From assembly GCA_046735355.1 (NCBI GenBank), contig JBKPTC010000031.1, positions 1 to 64,000 of the forward strand: DNA of 64,000 bases. The letters run 5' to 3'. The position numbers and the translations under genes were made by a program. Each line of letters starts with the position of its first letter. The first letter of the stretch is position 1. The notes beneath the pieces are model-generated. The model made no database searches and was not told where the DNA came from. It worked only from the letters and a program-made list of their open reading frames with translations. Shown one piece after another: positions 24,210 to 33,523 of this stretch. This stretch comes from DATAEU01 sp046735355. Lineage in GTDB: Bacteria; Actinomycetota; UBA4738; HRBIN12.

Positions 24210-25196
24210 ATGTCGGACCAGGCACCTGACGCGATCGCGAGGCCGCTCGGCGATCAAACCGGCGGGCTCCCGGCCGTCGCGATCCCCGTCCCGCCGCGCC
24301 CGAGTCTCCGCGAGCGATGGCTCAGTCGCGACACGCTCGCCGCGTATCTGTTCCTGGCGCCGGCGCTCGTCCACTTCTTGGTCTTCTTCCTCGGCCTCGT
24401 CGTGATCTCGCTCGGCCTGTCGTTCATGAGCTGGGATCTGTTCAGTCCTGCGAAGTTCGTCGGTCTCGCGAACTACAAGCGCCTGCTGTTCGAGGACCCG
24501 GACTTCTGGCCGACGTTCTGGCGGACGACCTACTACGTCGTTCTCGTCATCCCGACGGCCGTCGCCGCGGAGCTTCTGCTCGCGCTCGCGGTGAACACGC
24601 GGCTGCGGGCGATCAAGTTCTTCCGCGCCACCTACTTCATCCCCGTGGTGGCGTCGGCGGTGGCCGTCGCCCTCGTCTGGGGCTGGATCCTCAACACGCA
24701 GAGCGGGATCCTCAACTGGTTCCTGGGCTTCTTCGGGATCGGATCGATCGACTGGTTGGGCAGTCCGCGGCTCGCGATGCCGTCCGTCGCGCTCGTCCAG
24801 GTCTGGCGCGGCCTCGGCGAGGGGATGATCATCTTTCTCGCGGGCCTACAGGCGATCCCGCAGCACCTGTACGAGGCGGCCGAGCTCGACGGCGCCGGTC
24901 GGTGGGCCAAGTTCCGGAGCGTCACCTGGCCGCTGCTCGCGCCGACGACCTTCTTCGTGACGGTGCTCGAGGTCATCGGGTCGTTCCAGGTGTTCGACAT
25001 GATCTACCTGCTGACGCGCGGTGGCCCGGCGCAGGCGACCACGGTGTACAACTACGAGCTTTACCAGCAGGCGTTCCGCGACTTCCGGATGGGGTACGCG
25101 GCGGCGATGACGTGGCTCTTGTTCGTCGTCATCGGCGTCCTCACGCTCATCCAGTTCCGCGTGATCAACCGGCGGGTGCAGTATGAGCTCGGCTAG
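24210..25196 (+). CDS. Sugar ABC transporter permease, MalF-type
   Basis: The protein is 328 aa from ATG 24210 (GGGGAG upstream). Six transmembrane segments follow an N-terminal tail of about 40 polar residues. The cytoplasmic EAA loop reads YEAAELDGAGRWAKFRSVTW then PLLAPT, where the ATPase docks. It forms the inner-membrane pore with the next gene product and shares 14 bases of overlap with it. No ATPase gene is in this run. The MsmK-type ATPase at 35639 in the same island is the likely partner. Confidence 0.92.
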   Translation: MSDQAPDAIARPLGDQTGGLPAVAIPVPPRPSLRERWLSRDTLAAYLFLAPALVHFLVFFLGLVVISLGLSFMSWDLFSPAKFVGLANYKRLLFEDPDFWPTFWRTTYYVVLVIPTAVAAELLLALAVNTRLRAIKFFRATYFIPVVASAVAVALVWGWILNTQSGILNWFLGFFGIGSIDWLGSPRLAMPSVALVQVWRGLGEGMIIFLAGLQAIPQHLYEAAELDGAGRWAKFRSVTWPLLAPTTFFVTVLEVIGSFQVFDMIYLLTRGGPAQATTVYNYELYQQAFRDFRMGYAAAMTWLLFVVIGVLTLIQFRVINRRVQYELG

Positions 25197-26085
25197 CGCC
25201 GTCGAGTCGACGACGCCCCCGCAGGCGCAGCGCGTCGCCCCATCCCCGGACCAGGAGGAGCGCAGCCCGGCGTCCCGGCGGACGGTCGCCTACCTCGGCC
25301 TGGCCGCACTCGCGATCGTGTGCGTCCTCCCGTTCGTCTGGATGCTCGCGACGTCGCTGAAGACCGTCGACGAGGTGATCCGCGAGCCGCACAAGCTGAT
25401 CCCGTCGGACCCGCAGGTCTCGAACTACACGACCCTCTGGCGCGACTTCCCGATGTCGGCGTGGATCTGGAATTCGTTCAAGGTCAGCGCGCTCGTGACG
25501 GTCGGCGTGGTCGCGACGTCGGCGCTCGCCGCGTACGCCTTCGCCCGGATCGAGTTCCCTGGCCGCAACCTCATCTTCCTCGCGTTCCTGGCGACGCTGA
25601 TGATCCCGGGCATGGTGTACCAGGTCCCGAAGTTCGCGCTGATCCAGAGGATCGGGTGGCAGAACACGCACACCGCGCTCATCGTGCCGGCGCTGTCGAG
25701 CGCGTTCGGTGTCTTCCTGCTTCGCCAGTTCTTCCTCACGTTGCCGCGGGAGCTCGAGGAGGCGGCGCGGATGGACGGCGCCGGCCACATCCGGATCTTC
25801 ACGCGCATCATCCTGCCGTTGTCCGGCCCTGCGCTGGCCACCCTCGCGGTCTTCACGTTCGTCGGGACGTGGAATGACTTTCTGAACCCGTTGCTGTTCA
25901 TCGACGACTATCAGAAGTACACGCTCCAGATCGGTCTCAGCTTCCTGAACGAGCAGCATCGGAGTGTCGTGAACTTCAACCGGCTGATGGCGGGCGACGT
26001 GATCGCGCTCGTTCCGATGATCGTCGTCTTCATCGTCGCGCAGCGGTATTACGTCCGCGGCATCGCGCTCACGGGGATCAAGTGA
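25183..26085 (+). CDS. Sugar ABC transporter permease, MalG-type
   Basis: The protein is 300 aa from ATG 25183, overlapping the MalF-type gene. A polar N-terminal stretch of about 25 residues is followed by six helices. The EAA loop is LEEAARMDGAGHIRIFTRII then LPLSGP. The helix pair RRTVAYLGLAALAIVCVLPF and the C-terminal RYYVRGIALTGIK ending are typical of carbohydrate-uptake CUT1 permeases. It forms a heterodimer with the MalF-type partner. Confidence 0.92.
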   Translation: MSSASAVESTTPPQAQRVAPSPDQEERSPASRRTVAYLGLAALAIVCVLPFVWMLATSLKTVDEVIREPHKLIPSDPQVSNYTTLWRDFPMSAWIWNSFKVSALVTVGVVATSALAAYAFARIEFPGRNLIFLAFLATLMIPGMVYQVPKFALIQRIGWQNTHTALIVPALSSAFGVFLLRQFFLTLPRELEEAARMDGAGHIRIFTRIILPLSGPALATLAVFTFVGTWNDFLNPLLFIDDYQKYTLQIGLSFLNEQHRSVVNFNRLMAGDVIALVPMIVVFIVAQRYYVRGIALTGIK

Positions 26086-26119
26086 GGCGCGTCGCGGTCG
26101 GGACGCTTGTTCGCTGACG

Positions 26120-27175
26120 ATGGGGTACGCCGTCACGTTCGACGCGCCCGGCGTGGTCGGCTTCGCCGAGGAGGAGGATCCGGCCCTCGAAGGCGCGCAG
26201 GTCAGGCTGCGGACGCTGTTCTCGGGTATCTCGGCCGGGACCGAGCTCACCGGGTACCGGGGGACGAACCCGTACCTCGACAAGCGGTGGGACCCGGAGC
26301 GGCGTCTGTTCGTTCCCGAGACCGGGGCGTCGTTGAGCTACCCCGTGGTCGGCTGGGGCTACGAGGAGGTCGGCGAGGTCGAGGAGGTGGGCCCCGGGGT
26401 GACCTCATTGTCCCCCGGACAGGTGGTGTGGGGGACGTGGGGACACCGTTCGCACGTCGTCGTCGACGAGGCGTGGGCGGTCGCTCGCGTCCTCGCCGAT
26501 CCGGCCGACCCGATCGTGGGCGTGTTCTCGCAGATCGGCTCGATCGCGCTCAATGCGGTCCTCGACGCGAACGTTCACGTCGGCGAGACCGTCGCGGTGT
26601 TCGGTCAGGGGGTGCCGGGTCTTCTCGTGATGCAGCTCGTGCGGGCCAACGGGGGGACGGTCGTCGCCGTCGACGGCATCGCGTCGCGCCTCCGGCTCTC
26701 ACGCGAGCTCGGCGCGGACCACGTCGTCGATGTGGGCGCCGATCGCCCCGCCCAGGTGGTGAAGCGGCTGACCGACGGGCGCGGCGCCGACGTGTCGATC
26801 GAGATCAGCGGATCGGCGGCCGCCCTCCACGAGGCGATCCGGTCGACGGCGTACAACTCCCGCGTCGTCGCCTCAGGCTTCTTTCAGGGGCCGGCCGCAT
26901 CGCTGTTCCTCGGAGAGGAGTTCCATCACAATCGGGTGCACATCGTGTGCTCGCAGATCTCGGGCGTGAGCCCATCGCTCGACCACCGGTGGAACGAACA
27001 CCGGCTCCAGCGAACGTTCATGAGTCTCGTCGCCGGAGGTCGGATCGAGGTCCGTCCCCTGATCTCGCACGTCGTCCCGGTCCGTCGCGCGGCCGACGCG
27101 TTCCGTCTGCTCGACGAGCGGCCGGAGGACGCGGTCCAGGTCGTGCTCGACTTCACGGACGGCGAGGCACCATGA
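26120..27175 (+). CDS. MDR dehydrogenase lacking the zinc sites
   Basis: The protein is 351 aa from ATG 26120, 34 bases after the permease. It has the medium-chain dehydrogenase fold with the cofactor motif VAVFGQGVPGLLVMQLV (about 157-173) and the region GADHVVDVGADRPAQVVKRL. The catalytic Cys/His and the structural four-cysteine loop seen in the first dehydrogenase are absent. FSGISAGTELTGYRG replaces the zinc-ligand loop. Zinc-free members act as enoyl or sugar reductases, or as dehydrogenases for keto-sugars and cyclitols. Its stop overlaps the next start (ATGA). Sugar-related activity is inferred from context. Confidence 0.8.
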   Translation: MGYAVTFDAPGVVGFAEEEDPALEGAQVRLRTLFSGISAGTELTGYRGTNPYLDKRWDPERRLFVPETGASLSYPVVGWGYEEVGEVEEVGPGVTSLSPGQVVWGTWGHRSHVVVDEAWAVARVLADPADPIVGVFSQIGSIALNAVLDANVHVGETVAVFGQGVPGLLVMQLVRANGGTVVAVDGIASRLRLSRELGADHVVDVGADRPAQVVKRLTDGRGADVSIEISGSAAALHEAIRSTAYNSRVVASGFFQGPAASLFLGEEFHHNRVHIVCSQISGVSPSLDHRWNEHRLQRTFMSLVAGGRIEVRPLISHVVPVRRAADAFRLLDERPEDAVQVVLDFTDGEAP

Positions 27176-27969
27176 GGCTCGCCTGCCAGGAGCAGCTGAT
27201 CCCGGGGGATTCGCTCGAGGAGAAGTGGGAACTCGTTGCCACCGCGGGCTTCGACGGCATCGAGGTGCTCGGACGCGGGGACGGCGAGTTCGCTCGCCGA
27301 CGGCTCGAACTGTCTGGCGCGCGCGACCGCGGCGTCGTGATCTCGAGCGTCTGCGTCGCCATGGACCATTTCATCGGCGATTTCGACGACGCCCTGCGGC
27401 GCGATGCCATGGACCAGATGAAGATCCTGCTCTCGGTGATCGCTGAGGCGGGAGGGGTCGGGGCGGTCACGCCCGCCGCGTTCGGGCTCTGGTCCAACGC
27501 GCTCCCACCGTGGCGGCCGCCCGCGCGGACGCCGGAGGAGGACCGGCGGATCCTGGTGGACGCGCTCGCGGAGCTGGCCGGGCACGCCGAGCGGGAGGGG
27601 ACGGCCGTGTTCCTCGAGCCGCTCAATCGATACGAGGATCACATGGTGAACACGGTCGGCGACGCTGCCGACATCGTGCGCCAGATCGGACGGCCGTCGG
27701 TCAAGGTCATGGCCGACACGTTCCACATGAGCATCGAGGAGGACGACCTCGCGGCCTCGATCCGCTCGGTGGGCGAGCTGATCGGACACGTGCAGCTGGG
27801 CGACAGCGGTCGCCTGCAGCCGGGCGTTGGTCACCTCGACTGGCCGCCGCTTATGGCGGCGCTCCGCGATGTCGGCTACGACGGCTGGCTCGCGATGGAG
27901 TGCGGGATCCGAGGGGATCCGCGGACCGAGCTGCCGAAGGTCGCGGAGCTGCTCAGGCCGCTGATGTGA
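27172..27969 (+). CDS. Sugar phosphate isomerase/epimerase-like TIM barrel (AP endonuclease 2 family)
   Basis: The protein is 265 aa from ATG 27172, overlapping the dehydrogenase stop by 4 bases. It is a xylose-isomerase-like barrel. Metal-ligand acidic and His residues sit in FLEPLNRYEDHM (about 144-155), VMADTFHMSIEE (about 180-191) and HVQLGDSGRLQPGVGH (about 204-219). Members isomerise or epimerise free sugars or keto-sugars, and some eliminate aglycones from 3-keto-glycosides. It ends the rightward run. The leftward island run ends with a second, distant member facing it. Which reaction it performs cannot be read from the sequence. Confidence 0.85.
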   Translation: MRLACQEQLIPGDSLEEKWELVATAGFDGIEVLGRGDGEFARRRLELSGARDRGVVISSVCVAMDHFIGDFDDALRRDAMDQMKILLSVIAEAGGVGAVTPAAFGLWSNALPPWRPPARTPEEDRRILVDALAELAGHAEREGTAVFLEPLNRYEDHMVNTVGDAADIVRQIGRPSVKVMADTFHMSIEEDDLAASIRSVGELIGHVQLGDSGRLQPGVGHLDWPPLMAALRDVGYDGWLAMECGIRGDPRTELPKVAELLRPLM

Positions 27970-28006
27970 GCGTCCCGGCTCGCGCCGCCGATGTGAGGGT
28001 TCCCGC

Positions 28007-28975
28007 TCAAGCCCACCACATCTGGCCGACCGGCTCGGCGAACAGGATCGACCGCAGCAGCTCCACGCCGCGTCGAAGCCCCTCGTCGATCGACATGTAG
28101 CCGTCCTCGTGCTCGATCGAGAGCACGTAGTCGTATCCGACCGCGCGAAGCGTGCTGATGATGTCGCGCCACACCTTCTCGCCCTGGCCGTATCCGACGG
28201 TTCGAAAGACCCACGACCGATCGAGCAACTGCCCGTAGTGCTTGGTGTCGAGCACGCCGTTGATCGCCGTGTTCCGGCGGTCGATCTGCGTGTCCTTGGC
28301 GTGGAGGTGGACGATCGCGTCCTCGGCGGCCAGGGCCTTGATCACCTCGACGGGGTCCATCCCCTGCCAGAACAGGTGACTCGGATCGAGGTTCGCGCCG
28401 ACCGCGGAACCGCACGCGGCGCGCAGCTTCAGAAGCGTCTCGGTGTTGTAGACGACGAAGCCCGGGTGCATCTCGAAGCCGATCCTCACGCCGTGCGCCT
28501 TGGCGAAGGCGGCCTCGGCGCTCCAGTAGGGAACGACCTTCTCGTCCCACTGCCACTCGAGGATCTCGAGGAAGTCGTCGGGCCAGGGACACGTCACCCA
28601 GTTCGGATACCGTGAGCCCTCGCTGTCGCCGGGGCATCCGGAGAACGCGTTCACGACGGGCACCTCGAGCTGCTCGGCGAGGCGGACGGTCATGCGCCAC
28701 GTCTCGTGCGCCCGCTCCGCGATCTCGCGCTGGGGATGAAGCGGGTTCCCGTGCTGGCTGAGCGCGCTGATGATCATCCCCCGGCCGTCGACGGCCTTCC
28801 GGAAGGCCTCCGCCGCCTGGCGATCCGATAACAGCGCGTCGGGATCGCAGTGGGCCGACCCCGGGTAGTTTCCGGTACCGATCTCGACGGCCTCCACACC
28901 GAGTTCTTGCAGCCTGTCGAGCGCCTCCTCGAACGGCGCCTTCTGATACAGAACGCTGAACACTCCAAGCTTCAT
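28007..28975 (-). CDS. Second sugar phosphate isomerase/epimerase-like TIM barrel
   Basis: The protein is 322 aa. It starts MKLGVFSVLYQKAPFEEALD, the standard first strand and helix. Metal-site segments are GVRIGFEMHPGFVVYN (about 160-175), GANLDPSHLFWQGMDP (about 196-211), IVHLHAKDTQID (about 222-233) and YVLSIEHEDGYMS (about 285-297). It is larger than the first isomerase and only distantly similar. Family members of this length are common beside Gfo/Idh oxidoreductases in cyclitol or keto-glycoside clusters. It converges on the 27172 gene with 37 bases between stops. A 96-base gap separates it from the methyltransferase upstream, so it may have its own promoter. Confidence 0.85.
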   Translation of the reverse strand: MKLGVFSVLYQKAPFEEALDRLQELGVEAVEIGTGNYPGSAHCDPDALLSDRQAAEAFRKAVDGRGMIISALSQHGNPLHPQREIAERAHETWRMTVRLAEQLEVPVVNAFSGCPGDSEGSRYPNWVTCPWPDDFLEILEWQWDEKVVPYWSAEAAFAKAHGVRIGFEMHPGFVVYNTETLLKLRAACGSAVGANLDPSHLFWQGMDPVEVIKALAAEDAIVHLHAKDTQIDRRNTAINGVLDTKHYGQLLDRSWVFRTVGYGQGEKVWRDIISTLRAVGYDYVLSIEHEDGYMSIDEGLRRGVELLRSILFAEPVGQMWWA

Positions 28976-29071
28976 GCGACGCCCCCTCGGATCGGCCTTC
29001 GGCGAGCATAGTGCGTGCCTCCGGCGCAGGCGTTCGCCGCCTTCGGTCCGTCGCTGGACCGGGCGCGGCCG

Positions 29072-29881
29072 TCAGGACGTCTTGCGTGCGAGGAACACGA
29101 CGGTACGCGTCTCGGCGGTGGGCTCCGCACCGGTGTAGTCGGCCGTCAGCCGGACCGAGAAGCCCTCCCGCTCGATCAGCATCTCGAGCTCGTGTGTGAA
29201 GAACACCGTCATGCTGAGCCGATGCTCGTCGCGCTCGACGAGCTCGTCACCGACCCATCGGTATCCGCGGATGTCCGCGACGACGCGCTGCTCGAGCGGG
29301 TCGACGTCGACTAACCGTCCGCCGAGCGCGTAGTCAGAGCCATCCGATGCTCGACGCCGCTCGCCCGGTTCGCTCCACGGACCGGGGAGCTCGCGCCGCT
29401 CCTCGCTCCTCCAGAAGCGCCACCCGTCGTCGGCGTAGGGGACGTCGTTGTCCAGGATCAGCAGGCCGCCGGGCTCCAGGTGCTCGTGAAATCGTCGGAG
29501 CGCCGTCTCGGCCTGGCGCCGGTCGCTCCCGAGGCCGAAGCCTCCACAGACGTAGATCGTCCGATAGGGCCGCCCGATGTCCAGCTCGTGCATCGCTTGC
29601 CGGTACAGCCGTGGGGACAGCCCCTCCCGCTCCGCGCGTTCCCGACAGAGCGACAGCATGTCTTCCGACACGTCGCAGCCATCCACATCCAGGCCGGACG
29701 CGAGGTAGGGGATCAGCAGCCGTCCGGTCCCGCACGCGACGTCGAGCGCGGGCTGGCCGGCCTCGACGAAGGTCCTCACGTAGTCGATCTCCGGGCCGGA
29801 GGTGTTGAACTCGGCCCACCACTTCGCGATGACGCCGTGATGCCAGGTCGGGTGATCCGGCGGGCCCCCGGTGGACGTCAC
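29072..29881 (-). CDS. Class I SAM-dependent methyltransferase
   Basis: The protein is 269 aa. Motif I is ALDVACGTGRLLIPYLASGL (about 49-68), with the acidic end of strand 2 in VDGCDVSEDMLSLC. YRTIYVCGGFGLG and GGLLILDNDVPYADDGWRFW follow as motifs II and III. The C-terminal part has a beta-rich cap (GYRWVGDELVERDEH). The substrate is not evident. Inside a sugar cluster it may methylate a sugar, a glycoside aglycone or a small molecule. It is 9 bases downstream of the GH2 gene, so it is almost certainly co-transcribed. Confidence 0.8.
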   Translation of the reverse strand: MTSTGGPPDHPTWHHGVIAKWWAEFNTSGPEIDYVRTFVEAGQPALDVACGTGRLLIPYLASGLDVDGCDVSEDMLSLCRERAEREGLSPRLYRQAMHELDIGRPYRTIYVCGGFGLGSDRRQAETALRRFHEHLEPGGLLILDNDVPYADDGWRFWRSEERRELPGPWSEPGERRRASDGSDYALGGRLVDVDPLEQRVVADIRGYRWVGDELVERDEHRLSMTVFFTHELEMLIEREGFSVRLTADYTGAEPTAETRTVVFLARKTS

Positions 29882-29890
29882 CGTTCGAGC

Positions 29891-32563
29891 CTAGTCGCGA
29901 CGGTCGAGGCGTGTGACCGGCGCGAACGCCGCGCCCGCCGCGATCTGGCGCAACCGGTCCACGAGCGCCTCCGCCAGCGGATCCGCATGAGCGGATCCGA
30001 GGAGCGGGAACGTGCACAGGATCCCGGCGCCGCCGCCGTGGGCGAACGCCGCGACGGTCGCGCGCATCCGATGCAGCCACCCGAGGTAGTGGCCGGCGAG
30101 CACGTCGGCGCGCTGCGCCGGCGTGTATCCGTCGATGACGAACCGTGGTGTCAGGCCGTCGAAGGCGAGGTCGACGGCGGGGCCGACCGCGAGGTTCCGG
30201 GTGAGCGCCGGCGAGAGCCATCCCATACCGGCCGCGAGCGCCCAGCCGCTGCCGTAGAGGGAGCTCGCATCGCCGTTCTCGCACCCGAACGCCTCGAGAT
30301 GCACGGCACCGTCCGCGGGCAGGGCGTCCTCGTCCATCGCGACGATGACGGCCCGTCCGCCGCCCCGGAGGTGCGCCTCGACGTCGCCCCACCGGGTGGC
30401 GACCGGGATGTCTCCGAGCGGATGCTCGCTCGCCGCGGGGAACAGCCAGATTGGTGCGTCGTTCGTCGCGACGATCCGATCGCCGTCGACCCACCGGGTG
30501 AGGAGGGTCGTCCTCGTCGGATGCTCGACGCCCGGCGCCTCGATCTCGATCCGCTCTCCGGACGGCGTACTCCCGCCGATGTCGAGCGGTTCCAACCGCC
30601 ACCGGACCTCGCCCCTCGCGGCGCCGTCGCGCGCCATGGTCATCACACCCACGAGGATCCGTTCGCCCGACCGGTACCGGTTGCGTTCGGGGAGCGCGAT
30701 CACCACGTCCGGCGCGTTCACGCGGCGGAGCCGTTCGAGTCCGGCCTTCGGGCGCCGGCGCATGTCGAGCAGGCCGTTCGCCTCCCAATGCACGTCGGTG
30801 AACTCCGTCACGACGTATCCGGCGATCTGCGGATGGGAGCGCAGGTCCTCGATCTGCAGGCTCAGCCCGTCCACCTCGTGCCGCTGACTGACATCGACGA
30901 ACGCCTCGAACGAGCCGAAGACCTCCGCGAGACCCCACTCGTCGAACCGCTCGCGAACGCCGGCGGGACGCACGATCCCCGCGCTGGTATCCCCGCCGGT
31001 CTCGAACCACCAGGGTTCCCGGCCGTCGGCGTCCTGCAAGCCCTCGGGATCCGGAAGTCCCCACATCCCGAACTCGGAGAGGATCAGCGGCTCCGATCCG
31101 CGCCGGCTCGCGTCGCGGAAAGGGCTGTACGTCGCCGACGGATCGGACACCCAGCCGGCCGTCCAGTCGCGCCAGGACGCGGTCTGTTCGGGGACCGAGC
31201 GGTAGAGGTGGAAGTCGTTGAGATCGGACTCGACATGGAAGCTCGGCGGACAGGCCGAGTTGTCGACGACGAGCCGCGTCGGATCGAGCGATCGCGCCCA
31301 GCGATACGTCTCGCGGAGCCATTCGCGATCGCCCGGGTCGGTCGCGAGGTCCGTTCCCCAGTCCTCGTTGACGATGCTCCGGATGACCAGCGACGGGTGG
31401 TTCGCGTCGCGCCGCACCATCCCCTCGAAGGTCTCGCGGGCGCGCCGCCTCGCGTCCTCGGTCGAACGGCTCCAGCTCGGCGGCTCCTCCCACACCAGCA
31501 CGCCGCCCCGATCGGCGGCGTCGAGGTAGCGCGGGTCCGGCGGCTTGATGTGGCAGCGAAGCAGGTTGAGGCCGAGCTCTCGGGCGCGCCGCATCTGCTC
31601 GGCGAGCTCGGTCGTCGTTCCGGGCGTGCAAACGTCCCCCATCCAATAGTCCTGATCCAACGCGCCCAGCAGGTACACGGGCTCGTCGTTGAGGACGACC
31701 CTTCCGTCGCGCACGCCCACCGTCCGGAAGCCGAACGAGTCGGCAGCGCGGTCGACGACGCGATCGCCCTCGAGAACCTCGAGGTCGAGCTCGTACAGAT
31801 GCGGTGCGCCGGGCGACCACGGCTGCGGGTCCGGTACGATCGCCCGCACCGCGAGCTCCCCGGGCTCGGCGACGCCCGCCGCGCGCTCGTGCCCATCGTC
31901 GTCGAGGACAAGCCACCGCAGCCGGCGCTCGGCCGGCGCGCCGCCGAGCTGCACGCGCGCCGACAGCTCCGCCGACGCGGGGTCCGCCCGGATCTCGATG
32001 CGCTCGACGAACGTCTCGCCGCGCCGCTCGAGCCACACGGACTGCCAGATGCCGCCGATCGGCCCGTACCAGCTCTGCTTGCCGTGCGGGATCTCGGCGA
32101 ACGGGAACGGGCCGGCGTCGTCGTCCGGCCCGACGTCGAGTACGCGGACGGTCACCGTGTTCGCCGCGTTCGGTTGGATCAGCTCGGTGACGTCGAGGAC
32201 GAACGGGAGATAGCCACCCTCGTGCTCGCCGGCGAGCCGGCCGTTCACCCACACCGAGGCGAAGTAGTCCACGGCTCCGAAGCCCAGGTGGATCCGGCCG
32301 CGGACCGGACCCAGCGGTTCGAGCACGCGCTCGTACCATGCGGTGCCGGCCCAGAGGCGGAGGTCGTCGAACTGCGCCTGCCACGGCGCCGGGACGCGCA
32401 CGCGCCTGGGGGCGCCGCACGCTCGGTTGCGTTCCTCGACAGCGACGAAGCGCGCACCCGGTCCGGTCGGGAGCGCGCCGACGAGGTCGGGCCAGAACGA
32501 CCAGTCCCCGTCGAGCGATGCACGGAACCGTTCTCGGGCAGAGGGAACGTTCCCGCGAATCAC
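29891..32563 (-). CDS. GH2-family glycoside hydrolase (beta-galactosidase/glucuronidase type)
   Basis: The protein is 890 aa from GTG 32563, which overlaps the aldo/keto reductase stop (GTGA). Longer frames to 33232 are rejected. A sugar-binding jelly roll opens (GTAWYERVLEPLGPVRG, YFASVWVNGRLAGEHEGGYL). An Ig-like domain and the TIM barrel follow: LLRCHIKPPDPRYLDAADRG, the acid/base Glu in RSIVNEDWG (about 434) and the nucleophile in LILSEFGMWG (about 530). About 300 extra C-terminal residues (roughly 590-890) hold a beta domain and a GATase-like or trimerisation-like region (GILCTFPLLGSAHADPL). There is no signal peptide. The exact sugar is unresolved, with galactoside or glucuronide most usual. 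Confidence 0.88.
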   Translation of the reverse strand: MIRGNVPSARERFRASLDGDWSFWPDLVGALPTGPGARFVAVEERNRACGAPRRVRVPAPWQAQFDDLRLWAGTAWYERVLEPLGPVRGRIHLGFGAVDYFASVWVNGRLAGEHEGGYLPFVLDVTELIQPNAANTVTVRVLDVGPDDDAGPFPFAEIPHGKQSWYGPIGGIWQSVWLERRGETFVERIEIRADPASAELSARVQLGGAPAERRLRWLVLDDDGHERAAGVAEPGELAVRAIVPDPQPWSPGAPHLYELDLEVLEGDRVVDRAADSFGFRTVGVRDGRVVLNDEPVYLLGALDQDYWMGDVCTPGTTTELAEQMRRARELGLNLLRCHIKPPDPRYLDAADRGGVLVWEEPPSWSRSTEDARRRARETFEGMVRRDANHPSLVIRSIVNEDWGTDLATDPGDREWLRETYRWARSLDPTRLVVDNSACPPSFHVESDLNDFHLYRSVPEQTASWRDWTAGWVSDPSATYSPFRDASRRGSEPLILSEFGMWGLPDPEGLQDADGREPWWFETGGDTSAGIVRPAGVRERFDEWGLAEVFGSFEAFVDVSQRHEVDGLSLQIEDLRSHPQIAGYVVTEFTDVHWEANGLLDMRRRPKAGLERLRRVNAPDVVIALPERNRYRSGERILVGVMTMARDGAARGEVRWRLEPLDIGGSTPSGERIEIEAPGVEHPTRTTLLTRWVDGDRIVATNDAPIWLFPAASEHPLGDIPVATRWGDVEAHLRGGGRAVIVAMDEDALPADGAVHLEAFGCENGDASSLYGSGWALAAGMGWLSPALTRNLAVGPAVDLAFDGLTPRFVIDGYTPAQRADVLAGHYLGWLHRMRATVAAFAHGGGAGILCTFPLLGSAHADPLAEALVDRLRQIAAGAAFAPVTRLDRRD

Positions 32564-33486
32564 GCCGGGCCCGGCGCGACCTTGTCGATGAGCCGCCGCT
32601 CCTCGTCGGAGAGCTGAGTGCCCGCCGCAGCCGCGTTCTGCTCGACCTGTCGGGGATCCTTCGCACCCGGGATGGTCGTCGACACGGCCGGGTCCGAGAG
32701 GACGAACGAGAGCGCGATCTGGGACAGCGGTCGATCGTCGCTCTGGAGCCGTCGCAGCCGCTCGGTCTGCTCGAGCTGGTCGGCGTACCATGCCTCGCCT
32801 AGCCATCCACGCCTGATGTCGCCCTGGGGGAACGTCGTCTCGGGTGTGAACTTGCCGGTGAGAATCCCCATGCGCAGCGATCCGCGTGCGAGCGTCCCGA
32901 TCTGGTGCTCGAGGGCGTACGGGAGAAGCTCGGCCTCGGGCGAGCGGTTGAGGATCGAGTAGTCGAACTGAAGAACCTCGCATGTCCCGTTCCGATCGAA
33001 ATGCCGGAGGTGATCGATCTCGTTCGTGCTCACGCCGTAGGAGCGGATCTTGCCGTCGGCCCGCAGCTTGTCGAACGCCTCGACGAACACCTCGGTGTTC
33101 TCGTCCCACCAGAGATGACACTGATAGACGTCGATGCGGTCCGTCCGCAACCGACGCAGCGATCCCTCGCAGCTCTCGATCACCATTGCGGGATCGGTGT
33201 ATGCGTTCGGCCGCTCGCCACCGCTGTGCCACAGGCCGACCTTCGTCGCGATCACCGCATCGTCCCGCCGCCCCTGGAGCGCTCGGCCGACGATCTCCTC
33301 GCTCCGGCCGCGCCCGTACACGTCCGCCGTGTCGAACAGGTTGATCCCAAGGTCGACCGCGCGGCGGATCGCGGCATCGGACGTCCGGTCATCCACCGGG
33401 CCCCAGGCATCCCCGCCGATCGCCCAGCACCCCATGCCGACCTCCGACACGCGGATGCCCGTTCGCCCCAGCCCCCGGTACTGCAT
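32560..33486 (-). CDS. Aldo/keto reductase
   Basis: The protein is 308 aa from ATG 33486 (MQYRGLGRTGIRVSEVGMGC), with GGAAGAAAGGGG upstream. The catalytic tetrad is visible: Asp and Tyr in FDTADVYGRGRSEE (about 50-63), Lys in VIATKVGLW (about 80) and His in VYQCHLWWDE (about 117). The NADPH-binding end is TTIPGAKDPRQVEQNA. Family members reduce or oxidise sugar aldehydes and ketones (galactose/arabinose dehydrogenase-like types). It overlaps GH2 downstream and lies 37 bases from the epimerase upstream. Confidence 0.88.
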   Translation of the reverse strand: MQYRGLGRTGIRVSEVGMGCWAIGGDAWGPVDDRTSDAAIRRAVDLGINLFDTADVYGRGRSEEIVGRALQGRRDDAVIATKVGLWHSGGERPNAYTDPAMVIESCEGSLRRLRTDRIDVYQCHLWWDENTEVFVEAFDKLRADGKIRSYGVSTNEIDHLRHFDRNGTCEVLQFDYSILNRSPEAELLPYALEHQIGTLARGSLRMGILTGKFTPETTFPQGDIRRGWLGEAWYADQLEQTERLRRLQSDDRPLSQIALSFVLSDPAVSTTIPGAKDPRQVEQNAAAAGTQLSDEERRLIDKVAPGPA

Positions 33487-33523
33487 CGAATCGACCCCTT
33501 TCTTCCTGGTCCCGGCTCGGCTT

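Noticed and set aside
29334..32666. Two long frames, plus and minus, over the GH2 gene
   Set aside because: Both are shadows: the GH2 frame alone shows catalytic motifs and natural amino-acid usage.
29891..33232. N-terminal extension of GH2 to 33232
   Set aside because: The extension overlaps the aldo/keto reductase in another frame. GTG 32563 overlaps that gene's stop in the usual coupled manner.
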